DNA from: Pseudomonadota bacterium
Lineage (GTDB): Bacteria; Pseudomonadota; Gammaproteobacteria; Berkiellales; Berkiellaceae
DNA: 64,000 bases
Reading direction: 5' to 3'
NCBI GenBank assembly: GCA_018242045.1
Contig: JAFECR010000011.1
Location: 19,234 to 83,233, forward strand
In this document: piece by piece, positions 19,377 through 28,996 of the stretch
Layout of the letters: the number at the start of each line of letters is the position of its first letter
Numbering within the stretch: position 1 is the stretch's first letter
Made by a program: the position numbers and the translations under genes
Notes under the pieces: generated by a model
The model's input: the letters and a program-made list of their open reading frames with translations, nothing else
Database searches by the model: none
What the model was told of the DNA's origin: nothing

Positions 19377-20441
19377 TTAGTAAGTTTTGTTGCTTCTGTT
19401 TAATTTGTATTGGCTAAATGATACTTGAGATCCTTGCTCATAAACTTCTACTGGCAAGACTTTTGGCTCTGCTTGTTGATCATGTATTTTGGAATGAAAC
19501 AAATCATATTGGACTTTAGCTTGAGGTGAACAACTACTTTGAAATAATTTATAGGAAGCAAGCCATACTGCATTACTAAAATAATATTGCCCCTTTGTTT
19601 TAGGGTGTTGGCTCATGTATCTCTCTAACTTATGAATCATCCCAGGAGTTTCATCGGCAGTTATTTTGATAAGAACATAAAATATTAACCAACTAAAAAA
19701 GGCTTGAAAGCAATAATTCATAAATTGAGAAAATCTGCCTATCACACTAATCAGAGTACAATCTAGCAACAATTTACGAAACAATACTTTACTTTCTTTT
19801 ATACCTTCAAAGGTGGGTTCTTTTTTACCAAGCAACCACAAAAAAACGTTTTTTAGAAATAGCCACTCTATTGCTTGTTGACGTAAAACAATTAGGTTTG
19901 CAATGGAATTTAAAATTTTGCCCCCCCAAATTGAACCCATTATAAAAACATAAATTTCAGGAATAATTCCAATACCCCAGAAAAATATGCAAGTGCTTAA
20001 TAAAAGAGAAGCTATTAATCCATACCACACGATACGATTACGGTTGTTCAATAAAAATCGAGCTACTTTTTGAAACCTATCACCTATTTTGATTTCCATT
20101 TTAATAAGTATTTTTTTTATCTTATCCAAAAAACTTTGAGAAAATAATTTTTCAAGAATATACATAGAAAAATAAGTACTTTTAAGGATAACCCTATAAA
20201 GAACTCGCGTAAGGGTATTAAAAAATTTATTGGTAAATGTGGTAAATTTTTTGCGATATTTACTTGGCAACAACGTATGTTTGCTGCAATATGCACAAGC
20301 AACTTTATCATGGATCAAAAGTTCTCTAATATCATCCAGATTTTGTACTATTGGCAAAAGTAACCCTTTGGGAACAAACAAAATCCCCCGCACCAGAATT
20401 TGAGCGAAATATTTAGCATCAACAGAAGATTTTACCATCAT
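19377..20441 (-). CDS. Hypothetical membrane protein
   Basis: No family recognised. The 354-residue product is basic in its first 130 residues, with an ACAYC pair near residue 49-52. It has hydrophobic segments at about 134-153, 157-175 and 235-260, the first two close together, and a soluble C-terminal part rich in Gln and Lys. There is no signal peptide. A weak AGAGA precedes the start. It occupies the truA-accD interval where trp genes are common in relatives. Gene, strand and start look sound (long frame, normal codon use), but function is open. A C7 tract near 19920 lies inside it. An inner-membrane location is inferred from hydrophobicity only. Confidence 0.7.
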   Translation of the reverse strand: MMVKSSVDAKYFAQILVRGILFVPKGLLLPIVQNLDDIRELLIHDKVACAYCSKHTLLPSKYRKKFTTFTNKFFNTLTRVLYRVILKSTYFSMYILEKLFSQSFLDKIKKILIKMEIKIGDRFQKVARFLLNNRNRIVWYGLIASLLLSTCIFFWGIGIIPEIYVFIMGSIWGGKILNSIANLIVLRQQAIEWLFLKNVFLWLLGKKEPTFEGIKESKVLFRKLLLDCTLISVIGRFSQFMNYCFQAFFSWLIFYVLIKITADETPGMIHKLERYMSQHPKTKGQYYFSNAVWLASYKLFQSSCSPQAKVQYDLFHSKIHDQQAEPKVLPVEVYEQGSQVSFSQYKLNRSNKTY

Positions 20442-20507
20442 TCTCTACATCTATCGTTTCTAGTTAACAAACTTTAACTTAATTGACAAATAAATTCAAT
20501 TTGAAAT

Positions 20508-21290
20508 TCAAAAAAACCAAGGATGATCTTGAGAAGAAGGTATATTCTTGTCAGGCATGTAACCAACTGAAAGCAAGTAAAGCCCATTCGCAGGTGCCAT
20601 TACGCCACCCAGACGTCTATTCTTTGCTTCAAGAAGTTCTTTTACCCATATCGGAGGATATTTCTGTTGCCCTACTGCAATTAAAGCTCCAGCAATATTT
20701 CGCACCATATGGTGCAAAAAGGCATTTGCTGTCACGTCCAATAATATAAATTCAGCCCTTTGACTTACTTCTATAGCTTGAATTGTACGTATGCTAGACT
20801 TTGCTTGACAATGTGCTCCTCGAAAAGAGGTAAAATCATGGCTACCCAATAAATGGCGTGCACCTTCTTTCATTGTCTGAACACAAAGCTTGCCATAAAT
20901 CCAAGTCATCGCGTTTTGCAAAACACCAGGGCTAACTGGCCTATTTATGATGACATAACAATAACGGCGATTCAAAGCAGAGCGGCGAGCATCAAAATCG
21001 CTTGAAACAAATCGACACCAAGTGACTCGAATATCTTTAGGTAAGTAGGTATTGACTCCTCTTAACCATGAAAATTCTTGACGAATAGCAGAAGTATCAA
21101 AATGAATAACTTGTCCAAGCGCATGAACCCCGGTATCAGTTCTACCTGCGCAAAACACATTGACAGGATGATTAGCGACTTTTGAAATAGCAAGCTCCAC
21201 TTCAGCTTGTATAGACGAACTGTGGTTTTGGCGTTGCCAACCACAGTAATTCGTACCATCATATTCTATGCCAAAAGCAATTCGCTGCAT
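20508..21290 (-). CDS. truA: tRNA pseudouridine(38-40) synthase TruA
   Basis: Makes pseudouridine at positions 38-40 in the anticodon arm of many tRNAs. The 260-residue length is normal. The catalytic Asp52 lies in GRTDTGVHA (49-57); the N-terminal YDGTNYCGWQRQ and the LLGSHDFTSFR and FLHHMVRNI motifs are intact. It lies between two genes of unknown function but keeps the conserved neighbourhood of fimV upstream and accD downstream. No anomaly in the gene itself. Confidence 0.96.
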   Translation of the reverse strand: MQRIAFGIEYDGTNYCGWQRQNHSSSIQAEVELAISKVANHPVNVFCAGRTDTGVHALGQVIHFDTSAIRQEFSWLRGVNTYLPKDIRVTWCRFVSSDFDARRSALNRRYCYVIINRPVSPGVLQNAMTWIYGKLCVQTMKEGARHLLGSHDFTSFRGAHCQAKSSIRTIQAIEVSQRAEFILLDVTANAFLHHMVRNIAGALIAVGQQKYPPIWVKELLEAKNRRLGGVMAPANGLYLLSVGYMPDKNIPSSQDHPWFF

Positions 21291-21346
21291 GAAAAATATC
21301 TATTTTATTAAAAAAACATTATAACAAAAACTAGCAGAAAGACTCA

Positions 21347-21372
21347 AGTAAGCGATGACAACAAAGCATAAA
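21347..21372. repeat. 26-bp inverted copy of 19321-19346
   Basis: AGTAAGCGATGACAACAAAG and the next six bases are the exact reverse complement of 19321-19346. The pair flanks the truA-membrane gene segment (about 2.0 kb). It also shares the AGTAAGCG core of the dispersed palindromic repeat. Confidence 0.7.
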
Positions 21373-21391
21373 TCCAAACAGGAAATAGTAG

Positions 21392-23032
21392 TCATTTTGG
21401 AGGGTGATTCATGTCCTTTCGACTGACATCTATCTTAACCACAGTGAAAGGTTGAAGTTTAGTTGAAGTATTTTCCTCAAATTGTCCTTCTTTGACGAGC
21501 GTTGCAGTTTTATTGGCAATTTCCTCTATTTCTTGCCCTGGCGTCGTCCATGGTAATGTTGTCTGTAACTCAAACAAAGCATCTACATCATAAGGTGGGT
21601 CTTGAGTAATACTTTCTAGATCTCTTTGTTTATGAAAACCTTCATGAAGCGTTGGACTATTTTGCCCTATCAAAGTATTAGGCAACAGATCTACCATTAA
21701 TTGAGGGATTTTTCCGGTAAAATTATGAGTAAAAATGGAAAAATTTTCCACAATTTCTGCTTTTTCATCTAAGTGAAATAATGATTTTAATGTATCTAAA
21801 TGATGCTCAGCCAAATCAGATTGAATATTTGAAAATACAATACTATCATGAAAATTCGCAGGTAGCTGAGATAAATCTAAACTAAACAATTTTTTTTGAC
21901 AACTTTCAAAAATGAAATCGCCAGCCAATCTATGATAAACAACATCTCGCACAACAAGATCATAAAGGCGACTAAACGCATCTTTCATCAGCATGAAATT
22001 ATTATATCCTTTTTGCTGTAATATTAAGTTATCATTAACGAGGCAATTTTTTACAAAATCATAAATTGGATAGACATTTCGCACTAATGAGGCAAAACCT
22101 TGATAGCTCAACCCCATATGTTTTGTAAACACATTTGTACGAATGGGATCTTGCAACCAATGGTGATTTTTTAATCCTGAAATATATTCTTGGCTTGCCA
22201 ACTCAAACTTTCGCTCATCATCTACCGTCACGCATACTACAAAAGGATATAAATGGCAAAGTGGTAATTTTGATCTAAATGTTAAACTGACATTTAACTT
22301 ATCTAACTCTTTACTGGGTTCGGCTAACATTTTAATATTATAACTTTCTTTGTACGTATGCTGATATTTTACATTTATTGAGCGAATAGCATTAACCATT
22401 CTTAAATTTCGATCATTGATATGCGTAACACAAACTTGCATTTCAAAAGGTTCAGCATTCTTTTCTGGATCACGTAAAAGTAATTTATTTTTCTTAAAAT
22501 CAAAATCTTCTAACCCTGCGCCTTGAATGATTTGGCTTTCGCTAAAAATAAAAGTAATCGTTGCTATTAATGAAAATAATCCGGTACCATCTTCAGGAAT
22601 TTCAATAGTGCCATCTGCATTTACAATTATTTCAAATTGATTACCCATTATATCTGTAGCCAACACAAACTCTGGTAAAGGGTAGTTATTTTCTAATTCT
22701 GTGCTCGGTTTTGCGCCAAATCCATTGATAGCAAGCAAGCTTGGAAAATATTTTTCTTGAGCTAAAGGCAGTTTTAACAAATCACAGATCCCTAAGGCTG
22801 GCACGGTTATTTCCAGAGAATATCCTGGTGATAAAAGAGAAAGCTCTTTACTGATATCTACTTCAAGATAATTATTTTCTAATTGGGATAATACTTCTCT
22901 TTGAATTAAAGCCCCAAACTTGGACAAACCTAAATTTTTTCTTTCTTGGAGCTGCGCAGCTACTGTAAGACTTGGAAGTATTTCAGGCACGATGCAAGAT
23001 TTTACTTGTAAATTTTTAGCTGTAAAAACCAC
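21392..23032 (-). CDS. Hypothetical protein, 546 residues
   Basis: No family recognised. Starts at GTG 23032 with AAGGTGG 7 nt upstream. The product has no signal peptide and no TM segment and looks globular, with beta-rich stretches in the first half (EFVLATDIMGNQFEIIV, then ADGTIEIPEDGTG) and helical stretches in the second (FVKNCLVNDNLILQQKG). The C-terminal 100 residues are polar and end NHPPK. It sits between fimV and truA, normally adjacent in relatives, and a terminator-like hairpin upstream separates it from fimV. A secreted effector is possible in a host-associated organism, but nothing in the sequence proves it. Confidence 0.72.
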   Translation of the reverse strand: MVFTAKNLQVKSCIVPEILPSLTVAAQLQERKNLGLSKFGALIQREVLSQLENNYLEVDISKELSLLSPGYSLEITVPALGICDLLKLPLAQEKYFPSLLAINGFGAKPSTELENNYPLPEFVLATDIMGNQFEIIVNADGTIEIPEDGTGLFSLIATITFIFSESQIIQGAGLEDFDFKKNKLLLRDPEKNAEPFEMQVCVTHINDRNLRMVNAIRSINVKYQHTYKESYNIKMLAEPSKELDKLNVSLTFRSKLPLCHLYPFVVCVTVDDERKFELASQEYISGLKNHHWLQDPIRTNVFTKHMGLSYQGFASLVRNVYPIYDFVKNCLVNDNLILQQKGYNNFMLMKDAFSRLYDLVVRDVVYHRLAGDFIFESCQKKLFSLDLSQLPANFHDSIVFSNIQSDLAEHHLDTLKSLFHLDEKAEIVENFSIFTHNFTGKIPQLMVDLLPNTLIGQNSPTLHEGFHKQRDLESITQDPPYDVDALFELQTTLPWTTPGQEIEEIANKTATLVKEGQFEENTSTKLQPFTVVKIDVSRKDMNHPPK

Positions 23033-23107
23033 CAGAAGTCCACCTTGTTGTTAATAATACTAACTATATTTTTAGCACAAAGTGGGCGGTGAAATGAAAA
23101 ATACAGA

Positions 23108-23144
23108 AAATAAAATAAAGCCCTTAATTATATTGAGGGCTTTA
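23108..23144 (-). terminator. Intrinsic terminator downstream of fimV
   Basis: TAAAGCCCT pairs with AGGGCTTTA (9 bp, loop 11). On the minus strand it is followed by TTTTATTTTCTG. It lies 178 bp past the fimV stop and 76 bp before the next start, so it separates fimV from the 546-residue gene. Confidence 0.6.
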
Positions 23145-23321
23145 AGAAATAAATTATACCCCTGTTTATTTTTATTTAATCCAATGATTTCATTATAATT
23201 ATTTATTGTTATTGTAGAGTTTCCTTACATTATTTATCTTATAAATTAATTAAATCACAAATAAAAAAAAGCTGATATTGACCCTTGGATCAATGTACTT
23301 TCAGGCAAGTTTGCTACTAGG

Positions 23322-25694
23322 TCATTTTTGATTTATTTGTTGCAGCAATTTTTGAATTTCTTCTTGTTGAGCGGGAGTTGCTTGAGTCAGATGCTTTTGC
23401 AATATCTCATTTGCCGATTCATTATCACCAACTTCGATATAAGCCTTAGCAAGGGAGATCTGTGCTTGAATCTCATCCTCTTTGACCAAGGCAAGCTTTG
23501 GCGGTGTAAGCTCTAAAGATAACGCTTCCTGAACAGCTGGTTTGGGGACACGCTCTTGTTCTGTTGGTTCCTCTAGAGGTTTGAGTGTGATCTTTTCTTC
23601 TATAACAGGACCTTTTAGGGGGGGGGCAAGGGTGAGCTTTTCTTCTACAGCAGGGCCTTTTTGGGGGGGGGCAAGGGTAAGCTTTTCTTCTACAGCAGCA
23701 TCTTTTGGTTCCTCAAGGACAAGCTCTTCTTCTACAACAGGATTCTTTACCAACTCAACCGTATTTTTTGACGCACTAGGAGGATGAAGGGCCATTTCAG
23801 ACTGTACTTTATCTTGTAACAAATTAATTTTTGACCATACTTTTGGTGCTAAGTCTTTAAGTTCAACAGGAATACTTGCGTACCATTTTTTGTATTCTGC
23901 GTATTTTTCGGTTAATACATAAAGCTCTAATAATTTGAGGTATGCTTCCCAATAGGTAGGATCTTTCATGTTACTATGATTAATAATTTCTTGCAGGATA
24001 GCTTCCGCTTGATGGTAACGTTCGTAGGCAATGTAAATTTCAGCGTCTTCAAGTAAATTTTGAAATTTTTTCTGTAAATCTTCTTGTTGCTGTTCGTCTA
24101 TATTAAAAGGACCTTGCGTCTTAGCTATCTTTTTCTCTTGCGTATCGATAGCACTTATCGCTTTATCCAGATCTAATTGAAAAGAATAACTTTGAATGTC
24201 TTTATCTTGAGGAATATCTACTGGTTGACTTTCTATCGTTTTACCTGGAAAAGAGATCTTTAATTTTTGATACAATTTGTACAAATAATATCGGCTATAC
24301 CAAATCCAGCCAATTAAAGAAAATATAAATGCAATAATAAATAAGGTAAATATCAGATTTTTGGCGCCACTTTTTTCACTTGTTATTTTTTCAACATGAG
24401 GAGTAGGATTTTTTGATGATGCCTGCTTTTGTCTTTGCGAAATAGCTTTAGTAGAAGAAGGCAAAGCTTCTTTTTTTACATTTTCTTCGGGATTTTCATG
24501 GCCTTGAAAGGTTTCGGTGGGCTTGCTCATATTAGCATAAGGGCTTTTCTCTACTGTTTGTCTGATACGATTAAGCTCTGCTTCTTTGGCTGCAAGCAGT
24601 TCTGCCAAGGAGTCATTTTGGCTTTGCAAATTTTGATTTGTTCTTTTTAATGTGTCCAGCGTCTCTTCAGCTAGCGTCAAGCGTTGAGATGCGCCTTCTG
24701 GAGTAGTTGGCACATGCACATCGTTTTTACCTTTAGGAGCCAGTAACGATTGATTAATTTCGCTATCTTCTTCTAGAGGGGATACTAATTTTAAAGGTTT
24801 TTCAGCATTTTGATTATTTTGAATATTCTGAGCATTTAGAACATTTTGAGCACTTTGCGGATCTTGAACAGTTGGAGTATGTTGAACTCCATCTGTCATG
24901 GTTGATTGCCCAGGCTGCATTTTGCGATCAACAAAATGTTTTGCATTTTCACTTGAGGAAGTACTTAATTCATCCTGTGAAGGTAAATCAAGCACTGCAC
25001 CATGTTTAATCGTATTGATATTCCCATTAGTAAAAGCACCTGGATTTTTTTGCACAATAACCATAATCGCCTGATGTACTGTAAATGGCGATTCTTTCAC
25101 TAATTCCCTTGCGATGCCCCACAAAGTTTCGCCTTCACCAGGGCTATATTTCTCTTGAAATTTAACGTTTTTATAAATACGATTAACAGATTGTTTTTTC
25201 TTTGTTTTTGGTAGTAATTCGTGCTCATTTGAAATTGCAGAAAGCTGTGATTTAAATTGCGCTTTTTTATTAGATATCGTGGGCGGATCAAGCAATAAAG
25301 CATAAGCTCTGACGAGCTTACCATTTGGCCAAGCCACTTGTACCAATAAATCGGCAAAGGGATCTTTTATTGGTTGTGACGTCGATAACTTTATAACAAT
25401 CTTTTCGTTTTTATCTTTTGTTATTTGAAATTGGATTTGGTTAACCCAGCCAACTAGTTCTAAACCCTCCTTGGCATAGGCTTGATCGTCTGCAAGTGAT
25501 GCGACAATATCACTTTGCTCTATTGCTTTTATATCAATAAGTGGAATTTCTGCTGCAAGCGGCTCGTTCAGTTTCGAATGGACTCTAAGTTCTCCCAACC
25601 CCAATGAAAATACCATCGGTGGCATTAATACCAACACCAATCCTAACAAACACATCAAAGCATGTTTGTGAAGCCTAATCACTTTGTTTCCCAA
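23322..25694 (-). CDS. fimV: FimV/HubP-family polar protein with LysM domain
   Basis: Inner-membrane peptidoglycan-binding hub protein; relatives organise the cell pole, type IV pili and chemoreceptors. The 790-residue product has a signal peptide or signal anchor (about 8-30), the FimV N-terminal domain starting LGLGELRVHSKLNEPL, a LysM domain near 180-240 (EGETLWGIARELV), a coiled coil (about 345-375), one TM helix (about 443-465), and a cytoplasmic part with TPR-like repeats (about 530-640). A Pro/Glu linker with 15-residue repeats (VEEKLTLAPP) precedes the conserved C-terminal TPR-like end (ISLAKAYIEVGDNESA). Two C9 tracts lie in the linker. Upstream of truA, as in Pseudomonas. Confidence 0.93.
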   Translation of the reverse strand: MGNKVIRLHKHALMCLLGLVLVLMPPMVFSLGLGELRVHSKLNEPLAAEIPLIDIKAIEQSDIVASLADDQAYAKEGLELVGWVNQIQFQITKDKNEKIVIKLSTSQPIKDPFADLLVQVAWPNGKLVRAYALLLDPPTISNKKAQFKSQLSAISNEHELLPKTKKKQSVNRIYKNVKFQEKYSPGEGETLWGIARELVKESPFTVHQAIMVIVQKNPGAFTNGNINTIKHGAVLDLPSQDELSTSSSENAKHFVDRKMQPGQSTMTDGVQHTPTVQDPQSAQNVLNAQNIQNNQNAEKPLKLVSPLEEDSEINQSLLAPKGKNDVHVPTTPEGASQRLTLAEETLDTLKRTNQNLQSQNDSLAELLAAKEAELNRIRQTVEKSPYANMSKPTETFQGHENPEENVKKEALPSSTKAISQRQKQASSKNPTPHVEKITSEKSGAKNLIFTLFIIAFIFSLIGWIWYSRYYLYKLYQKLKISFPGKTIESQPVDIPQDKDIQSYSFQLDLDKAISAIDTQEKKIAKTQGPFNIDEQQQEDLQKKFQNLLEDAEIYIAYERYHQAEAILQEIINHSNMKDPTYWEAYLKLLELYVLTEKYAEYKKWYASIPVELKDLAPKVWSKINLLQDKVQSEMALHPPSASKNTVELVKNPVVEEELVLEEPKDAAVEEKLTLAPPQKGPAVEEKLTLAPPLKGPVIEEKITLKPLEEPTEQERVPKPAVQEALSLELTPPKLALVKEDEIQAQISLAKAYIEVGDNESANEILQKHLTQATPAQQEEIQKLLQQINQK
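23592..23726. repeat. 45-bp tandem repeat with G9 tracts in fimV
   Basis: Three units with 45-bp period (anchors at 23592, 23637 and 23682) encode VEEKLTLAPPxKGPA-type repeats; the third is diverged. Units one and two contain runs of nine G (23618-23626, 23663-23671), read as APP on the coding strand. Confidence 0.85.
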
Positions 25695-25756
25695 AGGTTT
25701 GCTTACCTACTAACTTGTAAATGTATCTAGTTCAATACTATCTTCTTTACTATAGG

Positions 25757-26776
25757 TCATAAATATTCTCTTACCAGTAACTTAGCAATTTGAACACTAT
25801 TTAAAGCAGCTCCTTTTCGAATGTTGTCTGAAACAATCCAAAGATTCAGGCCCAAAGGATGAGAAATGTCTTCTCTTATTCTGCCAACATAAACTGCATT
25901 TTTCCCAGCCGCGTCAATAGCCGGGCTTGGATAGCCATTGCCTTGTAAATTATCTTTCACAATAACGCCTGGTGCTTTATGCAGTAACTGTTTTGCTTCA
26001 TCAGCTGTTATTTTTACTTTGGTTTCAATATGTACAGCTTCAGAATGACCATAAAACACCGGTACCCTTACAGCAGTTGGATTTACTAGAATTTCGGGAT
26101 CATTCAATATTTTTTTTGTTTCATAAACAATTTTTAGTTCTTCTTTGGTATATCCATTTGGTTCAAAAGAATCTATCTGTGGAATTAAATTAAAGGCAAT
26201 TTGAATGGGATAAACCTCGTTGCTTGTTACTTTTCCTGCAAGCACATCCTGTGATTGATGAAATAGCTCCTTCAATGCTGCTTTGCCTGTGCCTGAGACT
26301 GATTGATAGGTGACAACATTGATTCTACGGATCCCCACTGCGTCATAAATTGGCTTTAACGCAACCAAAAGTTGTATAGCAGCGCAGTTTGGGTTCGCAA
26401 TAATATTTTCCTTTTTATATTGTTTAATATCGTTTGCATTCACTTCAGGTATAATTAAGGGAATATCTTGATGCATCCTAAAGTGTGAGGTATTATCAAT
26501 CACAACACACCCTTTTTGCGCTGCAAGGGGGGCATATTTAGCAGATACACTGGCGCCAGCAGAAAACAACCCTATCTGCACTTTAGCAAAATCAAAATTT
26601 TCTGCATCTTCCACTAAAATTGGCTTACCTTTATAAAAAACGGTTTCCCCGTGCGATCTGGCACTTGCTAAAGGGTAAATTTTATTTACAGGGAAGTCCT
26701 CTTCTTCCAAAATTTTTATCATTGTTTGGCCAACCACACCGGTGGCTCCCAAAATTACTACATCATATTTTTTCAT
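25757..26776 (-). CDS. asd: Aspartate-semialdehyde dehydrogenase
   Basis: Reduces aspartyl phosphate to aspartate semialdehyde, feeding diaminopimelate/lysine, threonine and methionine synthesis. The 339-residue product has the NADP-binding GATGVVGQ (10-17) and the catalytic Cys131 in NPNCAAIQL. The YQSVSGTGKAAL segment and a catalytic His (in YGHSEAVH) are present. It belongs to the shorter Gram-positive/Pseudomonas-type subfamily. It lies 63 bp upstream of fimV and 2 bp after the small membrane gene, so probably forms an operon prmB-aroC-small membrane gene-asd. Confidence 0.96.
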   Translation of the reverse strand: MKKYDVVILGATGVVGQTMIKILEEEDFPVNKIYPLASARSHGETVFYKGKPILVEDAENFDFAKVQIGLFSAGASVSAKYAPLAAQKGCVVIDNTSHFRMHQDIPLIIPEVNANDIKQYKKENIIANPNCAAIQLLVALKPIYDAVGIRRINVVTYQSVSGTGKAALKELFHQSQDVLAGKVTSNEVYPIQIAFNLIPQIDSFEPNGYTKEELKIVYETKKILNDPEILVNPTAVRVPVFYGHSEAVHIETKVKITADEAKQLLHKAPGVIVKDNLQGNGYPSPAIDAAGKNAVYVGRIREDISHPLGLNLWIVSDNIRKGAALNSVQIAKLLVREYL

Positions 26777-26778
26777 GT

Positions 26779-26973
26779 TTAGCCTCTTTTAAGCATTAAT
26801 ACCAACAGGGCAACAAAACCTATCAGAATTAAAGCTAATATCCCCATCGTCGTAAAGCTTTTACTTACATTTTGTTTGCTTAATAATTCAGGATTTTGCT
26901 TAATTGTTTTATAAATTCTCCAAACGATAAATAAACATAAAATCGCAATGGATATTTGCAAAAGTGTGTTCAT
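26779..26973 (-). CDS. Small two-TM membrane protein
   Basis: A 64-residue product with two hydrophobic segments (about 4-20 and 42-60) separated by a polar loop ([18 protein letters not shown]) and ending KRG. No family recognised. It is probably real because its ATG overlaps the aroC stop (ATGA) and asd follows 2 bp after its own stop, so it is embedded in the operon. Probably an inner-membrane protein. Confidence 0.72.
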   Translation of the reverse strand: MNTLLQISIAILCLFIVWRIYKTIKQNPELLSKQNVSKSFTTMGILALILIGFVALLVLMLKRG

Positions 26974-28046
26974 GCGTTTATTGCTACCTTACTAGAACCA
27001 TATACATTTAACCAATGATCCATAATCACCAATGCCATCATCGCTGCAGCAACAGGAACTGCACGGATCCCTACGCATGCATCATGCCGACCAGTTGTCA
27101 TCACTTCGACTTGAGCGCCAGCTTCATTAATAGTCTTAGCTGAAAGTGGAATACTTGAAGGTGGCTTAAGAGCAATACTTGCAAATATAGGTTGGCCAGT
27201 TGATATACCCGCGAGAATCCCACCTGCATGGTTACTTTTAAATCCAGTAGGCGTTATCTCATCGCGATGGTAAGATCCTTTTTGTGTTATTACTCGAAAC
27301 CCATCTCCTATTTCTACCCCTTTTACAGCATTAATACTCATCAATGCTTTAGCAATATCGGCATCCAGTTTGTCATAAACTGGCTCTCCTAACCCTGGGG
27401 GTATATTTTCTGCAATCACATTTACTCTTGCGCCGATAGAATCTTTTTGACGACGACTCGCTTCAATAAGCTGTTCCATCTGCTTCACTTTTGTGGGATC
27501 TGGACAAAAAAATGGATTTTGGTTTACCTCATTCCATGAAAAATTTTTTTCATCGATGATAATTTCACCCATTTGAGCAAGGTAAGCTCTAATGATGATA
27601 CCCTGATGACGCAAAAATTTTTGTGCGATAGCGCCTGATGCAACTCTAGCAGCTGTTTCTCTAGCAGAAGCCCGACCACCCCCTCGGGGATCACGTAGGC
27701 CATATTTTTTAAAATAGGTATAATCGCCATGACCTGGTCGAAAGACGCCTTTTAATTTTTCATAATCACTTGGTCGTTGATCGATATTTTTTATAAATAA
27801 CGCAATCGGCGCACCCGTGGTTTTACCTTGATAAACACCAGATAAAATTTCCACTTGATCTGCCTCTTTACGTTGTGTTGTAAAATGCGATTGACCTGGT
27901 CTGCGTTTATCTAACTCGATTTGTATATCTTCCTTGGCTAAAGTCATACCAGCAGGACAACCATCTACTATGCAACCAATCGCAGGTCCATGGCTTTCAC
28001 CAAAAGTAGTAATACAAAATCGCTTGCCGAGGGTATTTCCAGACAT
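26970..28046 (-). CDS. aroC: Chorismate synthase
   Basis: Last shikimate-pathway enzyme: converts EPSP to chorismate with reduced FMN. The 358-residue length is normal. Family signatures are all present: GESHGPAIG near the start, [19 protein letters not shown], and the C-terminal [14 protein letters not shown]. The gene is kept although no trp gene is seen at the truA-accD locus, so chorismate is at least needed for folate, ubiquinone or other aromatics. It follows prmB on the same strand. Confidence 0.97.
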   Translation of the reverse strand: MSGNTLGKRFCITTFGESHGPAIGCIVDGCPAGMTLAKEDIQIELDKRRPGQSHFTTQRKEADQVEILSGVYQGKTTGAPIALFIKNIDQRPSDYEKLKGVFRPGHGDYTYFKKYGLRDPRGGGRASARETAARVASGAIAQKFLRHQGIIIRAYLAQMGEIIIDEKNFSWNEVNQNPFFCPDPTKVKQMEQLIEASRRQKDSIGARVNVIAENIPPGLGEPVYDKLDADIAKALMSINAVKGVEIGDGFRVITQKGSYHRDEITPTGFKSNHAGGILAGISTGQPIFASIALKPPSSIPLSAKTINEAGAQVEVMTTGRHDACVGIRAVPVAAAMMALVIMDHWLNVYGSSKVAINA

Positions 28047-28066
28047 TCGTCAATCCAAAGAAAAGC

Positions 28067-28996
28067 CTATTCGCTTAGAGGTGCATGAAATTCCTTTAAC
28101 TCATCAGCTGTTAATAGAAAAACACCTTCGCCCCCTTTATCAAACTGCAACCAAGTAAAAGGTACATTTGGAAATTCTGCTTCTAGAAGTTCCTGGCTCG
28201 ATCCAACTTCTACAATAAGAATGCCACTTGGCGTGAGATGATCAGATGCTTTAATAAGGATCTGACGGATAATATCTAATCCATCATTACCACAAAGCAA
28301 TGCTTGCTCAGGTTCTAAAGCGTATTCCCTTGGTAAGGAGTCATATTCTGATTTACTAACATAAGGCGGGTTAGAAATAATAATATCATATTTTTTGCCT
28401 ACTAATCCTGTAAAGAGATCCGATTGGATTAAATTGACATTCTCTTCCAAACCAAAACGGTTTACATTAATTTTTGCAACCTCTAAAGCACTTGGGCTGA
28501 TATCAACTGCATCAACTCGTGCATTTGGAAAAGTAAAAGCGGCGCTAACAGCAATACATCCAGAACCCGTACAAAGATCAAGGATGCTTTGGACATTGTT
28601 TTTTTCAACCCAAGGGCTGAGTTCATCTTCTAAAAGTTCGGCTATTGGCGAGCGGGGTATAAGGACTCTTTCATCTACATAAAAATTAAGCCCTGCAAAC
28701 CAAGCCTCATTTACAAGATAAGGAACAGGGATCCTTTCTTCAACTCGTTTCTTTACGCGCTGGGCAATAAGTTCTTTCTCATCAATCACTAATTTTGCAT
28801 CTAAAACATTGGTATCAATATCAGGGGGCAAATGCAGTGTTGTAAGGACGAGATTGACTGCTTCATCCCAACCGTTATCTGTACCATGACCATAAACCAA
28901 ATCACTTTGATTAAATTGCGTGACCGCCCATCTAATAAAATCTCGTACTGTGACCATTTCTTGTATTGCTTCTTTGGTACAGACAATGTCGCTCAT
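28067..28996 (-). CDS. prmB: Ribosomal protein uL3 glutamine methyltransferase (PrmB)
   Basis: SAM-dependent enzyme that methylates a glutamine of ribosomal protein L3. The motif order is right: N-terminal VRDFIRWAVTQFNQSDLVYGHG, RVLIPRSP, motif I DLCTGSGCIAVSAA, and the catalytic NPPYV. I start at MSDIVCT (309 residues), which fits the family; the frame extends to a GTG at 29047 without a good ribosome-binding site. The YGHGTDN segment favours PrmB over the release-factor methylase PrmC. It heads the aroC-asd group. Confidence 0.93.
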   Translation of the reverse strand: MSDIVCTKEAIQEMVTVRDFIRWAVTQFNQSDLVYGHGTDNGWDEAVNLVLTTLHLPPDIDTNVLDAKLVIDEKELIAQRVKKRVEERIPVPYLVNEAWFAGLNFYVDERVLIPRSPIAELLEDELSPWVEKNNVQSILDLCTGSGCIAVSAAFTFPNARVDAVDISPSALEVAKINVNRFGLEENVNLIQSDLFTGLVGKKYDIIISNPPYVSKSEYDSLPREYALEPEQALLCGNDGLDIIRQILIKASDHLTPSGILIVEVGSSQELLEAEFPNVPFTWLQFDKGGEGVFLLTADELKEFHAPLSE

